From Deltaproteobacteria bacterium (lineage in GTDB: Bacteria; Desulfobacterota; Desulfobacteria; Desulfobacterales; SG8-13), in NCBI GenBank assembly GCA_024639205.1, contig JAHEIV010000105.1:1-8504 (forward strand): DNA of 8,504 nucleotides. Reading direction: 5' to 3'. The notes beneath the pieces were generated by a model. It saw only the letters and a list, made by a program, of their open reading frames with translations. It made no database searches and was not told the origin of the DNA. This document shows positions 6,459 through 8,504 of the stretch, in pieces. Each line of letters begins with the position of its first letter. Within the stretch, counting starts at the first letter, position 1. The position numbers were made by a program, and so were the translations under genes.

Positions 6459-6708
6459 TACGGTGCGTATCGCCTCAGGTTTCGTCTGTCCCGCCTTGGT
6501 CGCAGGGGACGATGGATGCAGCCTTGCGCCTGCGCTCGGGCTTCGGGCGCCATTTCTCCAAAGACAATCCGGCTGACCGCACAGATATCCGTCGGGAAAA
6601 TACCGTCCCGGGTAGAACCGCAAAACTGGCGATCTTGCCTTGAAAACTACCGGCACCGGCTTTATTGTTGAAAGGTCATTGTAACTTGCCATTAGAAAGG
6701 GGATCTCG

Positions 6709-7794
6709 ATGGAAGAGATTATCCGTCTTACCGAGGATCTGATCCGATTCAAGACCACGCATGACAATCCCGACGAGATCCATCGATGTGCCGATTTCAT
6801 TGAAACCTATCTTGAAAATCACGGCATTGACTACCGCCGCCTGAACCACAACAACATTCCTTCCATCGTCGTTGCCCCCGAAAACCACAGCATCCCGGCT
6901 CTGCTGATGAGCCATATCGATGTCGTGGCTGGACCGGATGAGCTCTTTGAACCCCGCCTGGAGGCCGGCAAGCTGTATGGTCGCGGCAGTATCGACGACA
7001 AGTATGCAGCGGCCGTGTCCTTGGTTTTGTTGAAGGAGCACGTTATCAAAATCCGGCAGCAGGGCGGCGACCAGGGCGATTTACCTTTTGGGATTCTGAT
7101 TACCGGAGATGAGGAGATCGGTGGGGCCAACGGCGCCCGCCATGCGCTCTCCGCGATAAAGGCCGAGTTCTGCATTGCCCTGGACGGCGGGAATCCCGAA
7201 AAGATCGTTGTAAAAGAAAAAGGGATCCTGCACCTGAAACTGATCGCCCGGGGCAAATCCGCCCACGGTGCCCGTCCGTGGCTGGGTGAAAACGCCATTG
7301 ACAATCTGATCGCCGACTATCACGTCTTGCAATCTTTTTTCGAGGAAACAGCGCCCGATCACTGGCATCGGAGTTTGAACTTCAGCCGCATTCAGGCAGG
7401 CAAATCCATCAATCAGGTACCGGATCGAGCAGAAGCGGAGTTCGATATCCGGTACACGGAAAGCGACGATGTGGACAAACTGGTTGAGCAAATTCAAGCC
7501 GGCATCAAGAGTGAACTGCGGGTAGGGAAAAAAGAGCCGCTGTTTGAAAGCGGTGAATCCCGGTACCTGGATCAACTGCTGGCGCTGACGCCCGGGACTG
7601 CTGCCGGTTTCGAGCATGGGGCCAGCGACGCCCGATTCCTGCGCCAGTTCGGGATGCATGGGGTTGTATGGGGGGCAAATGGAGAAATGAGCCAACACAC
7701 CTCCGATGAGCACCTGGTGATCGAAAGCGTCTACAAACTCTATGATGCGCTGGACCGGTTCATGCGCACACTGGAAGAGAACCCGGCAGGATAA
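6709..7794 (+). CDS. M20-family metallopeptidase/deacylase (ArgE/DapE/CPG2-like)
   Basis: A 361-residue zinc-dependent amide hydrolase of clan MH. The catalytic domain shows LLMSHIDVV (66-73) with metal ligand H69 and catalytic D71, GRGSIDDK (91-98) with bridging D96, and the TGDEEIGG block (132-139) with catalytic base E135 and ligand E136. D159 in ALDGG and H330 in SQHTSDEH are the remaining expected ligands. The lid/dimerisation domain is inserted at about 170-275 and begins with GKSAHGARPWLGENAID (182-198), whose H186 is the usual lid histidine. GASDARF (304-310) is also a family feature. There is no signal peptide, so it should be cytoplasmic. The ATG has a good SD (AAAGGGGA, 6696-6703). 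Substrate cannot be read from sequence: a di- or tripeptidase, an N-acyl amino acid deacylase or a DapE-like enzyme are all possible. The peptide-type binding protein gene downstream favours a peptide role. Confidence 0.9.
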   Translation: MEEIIRLTEDLIRFKTTHDNPDEIHRCADFIETYLENHGIDYRRLNHNNIPSIVVAPENHSIPALLMSHIDVVAGPDELFEPRLEAGKLYGRGSIDDKYAAAVSLVLLKEHVIKIRQQGGDQGDLPFGILITGDEEIGGANGARHALSAIKAEFCIALDGGNPEKIVVKEKGILHLKLIARGKSAHGARPWLGENAIDNLIADYHVLQSFFEETAPDHWHRSLNFSRIQAGKSINQVPDRAEAEFDIRYTESDDVDKLVEQIQAGIKSELRVGKKEPLFESGESRYLDQLLALTPGTAAGFEHGASDARFLRQFGMHGVVWGANGEMSQHTSDEHLVIESVYKLYDALDRFMRTLEENPAG

Positions 7795-8014
7795 CCCGCT
7801 CATTTCGCAAGTTGCAGGCGCATATTCGCCGATCACACAGGTTGATTCACCGGATCCGATTCGGGATCGCTGCAAAACCGGAGCGCTGCAAAGTGTCCCG
7901 CCGGCAGCGGAATACCCGAAGGTTCGCAGGCACTGTTATCCGCCGACCCTGCAGCGGGCCGTCAATTCCAACAAAAGGGCGATTGCGGCTCATTCCAGGG
8001 GGCTGAACATTCAT

Positions 8015-8034
8015 GGCTGGCTTTTCAACCAGCC
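8015..8034 (+). other. Hairpin downstream of the M20 gene
   Basis: GGCTGG and CCAGCC form a perfect 6-bp stem with an 8-nt loop, 220 bp after the peptidase stop. There is no T-tract, so a rho-independent terminator is doubtful. Confidence 0.25.
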
Positions 8035-8205
8035 GATATTCAACGGGCATCCGGAGAAGGTTTCGAAAGATTCAGTTTAACATCCTGATTTCGTGGCTCT
8101 TTCAGCGCGGCTGAAACGCACGCATAAAACGTGAAGGCTAACACAGATTCAAACCGGCGCATCGCACCTTCAAAATGCAACGCAACCCATCGAGCCATTA
8201 ATCTT

Positions 8206-8232
8206 TTGACATGCCCAGATGACTCTGATAAC
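8206..8232 (+). promoter_or_regulatory. Weak promoter candidate for the binding-protein gene
   Basis: A perfect TTGACA (8206-8211) is present, but the -10 is poor: GATAAC (8227-8232) at a short 15 bp spacer, or TAACGG at 17 bp. The separate GATAAT (8263-8268) has no matching -35. The start of transcription is therefore uncertain. Confidence 0.25.
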
Positions 8233-8320
8233 GGGTTACATGTAGTCGTAACAAACACATCCGATAATAGATGATTCATATCTCATTCCTGCATTCAACC
8301 CCAAACAAAAAGGAGGACAG

Positions 8321-8504
8321 ATGATGAAAAGACTCGCAATCTTTTTGACCGTACTTTCCTTTGCTCTGGCAGGTACGGCACTAGCCGCCGCGCCCAAGTC
8401 CGGTGGGACACTGGTCTTTGGACGGGGCGGCGATAGCGTGGGTTTGGATCCGGCCTATGAAACGGACGGGAATTCCTTCCTGGTCTGCGACAACATATAC
8501 GAAG
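8321..8504 (+). CDS. Family-5 ABC transporter solute-binding protein, peptide-type (partial, N-terminus)
   Basis: 61 complete codons are in the window; the 3' end is cut. A classic signal peptide is visible: basic start MMKR, hydrophobic core LAIFLTVLSFALAG (5-18), and cleavage expected after TALA (residues 19-22) or close by. The mature part begins AAPKSGGTLVFGRGGDSVGLDPAYETDGNS, the typical opening of DppA/OppA/NikA-type SBP_bac_5 proteins (GGTL.., then LDP). It should be a periplasmic receptor for peptides or a related ligand feeding an ABC importer encoded further right. The SD AGGAGG (8311-8316) is excellent and serves either of the tandem ATGs (8321 or 8324); the first is given. No lipobox cysteine is seen in the signal region. 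Confidence 0.85.
   Translation, partial: MMKRLAIFLTVLSFALAGTALAAAPKSGGTLVFGRGGDSVGLDPAYETDGNSFLVCDNIYE

Larger units (their letters stand above)
6195..6708. other. Divergent intergenic region between mnhA and the M20 peptidase gene
   Basis: 514 bp without a supported protein gene. The left half holds two opposed sigma70-like promoters (6311-6339 plus, 6347-6375 minus). The right part (about 6412-6660) is GC-rich with inverted repeats at 6430-6458 and 6526-6550 and would form a long leader for the peptidase gene. A 94-codon plus-strand frame at 6359-6643 has no usable ribosome site and no recognisable protein character. No riboswitch class or tRNA is recognised. Confidence 0.6.
7795..8320. 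other. 526 bp intergenic region between the peptidase and binding-protein genes
   Basis: No supported gene. Small frames here lack ribosome sites and protein character. Two short inverted repeats are visible: GGCTGG/CCAGCC (8015-8034, 8-nt loop) and TTTCAG/CTGAAA (8100-8116, 5-nt loop). Neither has a following T-tract. A perfect TTGACA lies at 8206-8211, and a short GTTAC/GTAAC inverted repeat at 8235-8252 could be an operator. The length suggests that the binding-protein gene has its own promoter. Confidence 0.5.

Noticed and set aside
6359..6643. 94-codon plus-strand frame in the divergent region
   Set aside because: The ATG has no spaced Shine-Dalgarno, the product matches no family I recognise, and the region looks like leader RNA with inverted repeats.
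6441..6800. 119-codon minus-strand frame overlapping the start of the M20 gene
   Set aside because: It is antisense to the peptidase start and its ribosome site, and has low-complexity composition without domain features.
7081..7875. 264-codon minus-strand frame opposite the M20 gene
   Set aside because: It is antisense to conserved catalytic motifs of the M20 peptidase. A long open antisense frame is expected from codon bias.
7742..8080. 112-codon plus-strand frame spanning the end of the M20 gene
   Set aside because: It starts inside the peptidase in another frame, has no ribosome site and shows no family character.
1..8504. CRISPR arrays, tRNA/rRNA genes, insertion sequences, phage genes
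   Set aside because: No regularly spaced repeats, no tRNA-like TTC-loop and acceptor pairing, no transposase or integrase motifs were seen on either strand.

Overview
The window is bacterial DNA of moderate GC content holding a complete seven-gene Mrp/Mnh cation/proton antiporter operon on the minus strand (mnhA to mnhG, reading from about 6194 down to 193). To its right, on the plus strand, lie an M20-family metallopeptidase and the start of a family-5 (peptide-type) ABC transporter binding protein. Shine-Dalgarno sequences are clear and sigma70-like promoters can be recognised. Separate mrpA and mrpB genes in a seven-gene order point to a Gram-negative lineage with a 'group 1' Mrp system. 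The protein style would fit a marine deltaproteobacterium (Desulfobacterota), but that is an inference and no taxonomic marker is present.

Layout. 1-57 (minus): the first 19 codons of a gene, probably for an exported protein, with its own candidate promoter at 134-162. 193-6194 (minus): mnhG, F, E, D, C, B, A. D/C, E/D, F/E and G/F overlap by 4 bp (ATGA junctions), and B/C are one base apart with a TTG start for mnhC. The exception is a 224 bp non-coding gap between mnhA and mnhB, which holds a hairpin, two copies of a 10-bp direct repeat and a 15-codon micro-ORF. 6195-6708: a divergent promoter region with two back-to-back sigma70-like promoters whose cores nearly touch, then a GC-rich stretch with hairpins. 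6709-7794 (plus): M20 peptidase with all expected metal ligands. 7795-8320: no supported gene; weak hairpins and a poor promoter candidate. 8321-8504 (plus): N-terminus of a secreted solute-binding protein, cut by the window end.

Function. MnhA-G form one membrane complex that expels Na+ (or K+) in exchange for protons, supporting sodium tolerance and pH homeostasis. MnhA and MnhD carry the NuoL/M/N-like channel residues (a TM5 glutamate and a TM7 lysine). The M20 peptidase and the peptide-type binding protein may belong to a peptide uptake and cleavage module, with the binding protein capturing peptides in the periplasm and the peptidase hydrolysing products in the cytoplasm. That link rests on adjacency and family alone. 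I did not find a clearly novel system. The best leads are the mnhA-mnhB gap, the overlapping divergent promoters and the long structured leader of the peptidase gene.
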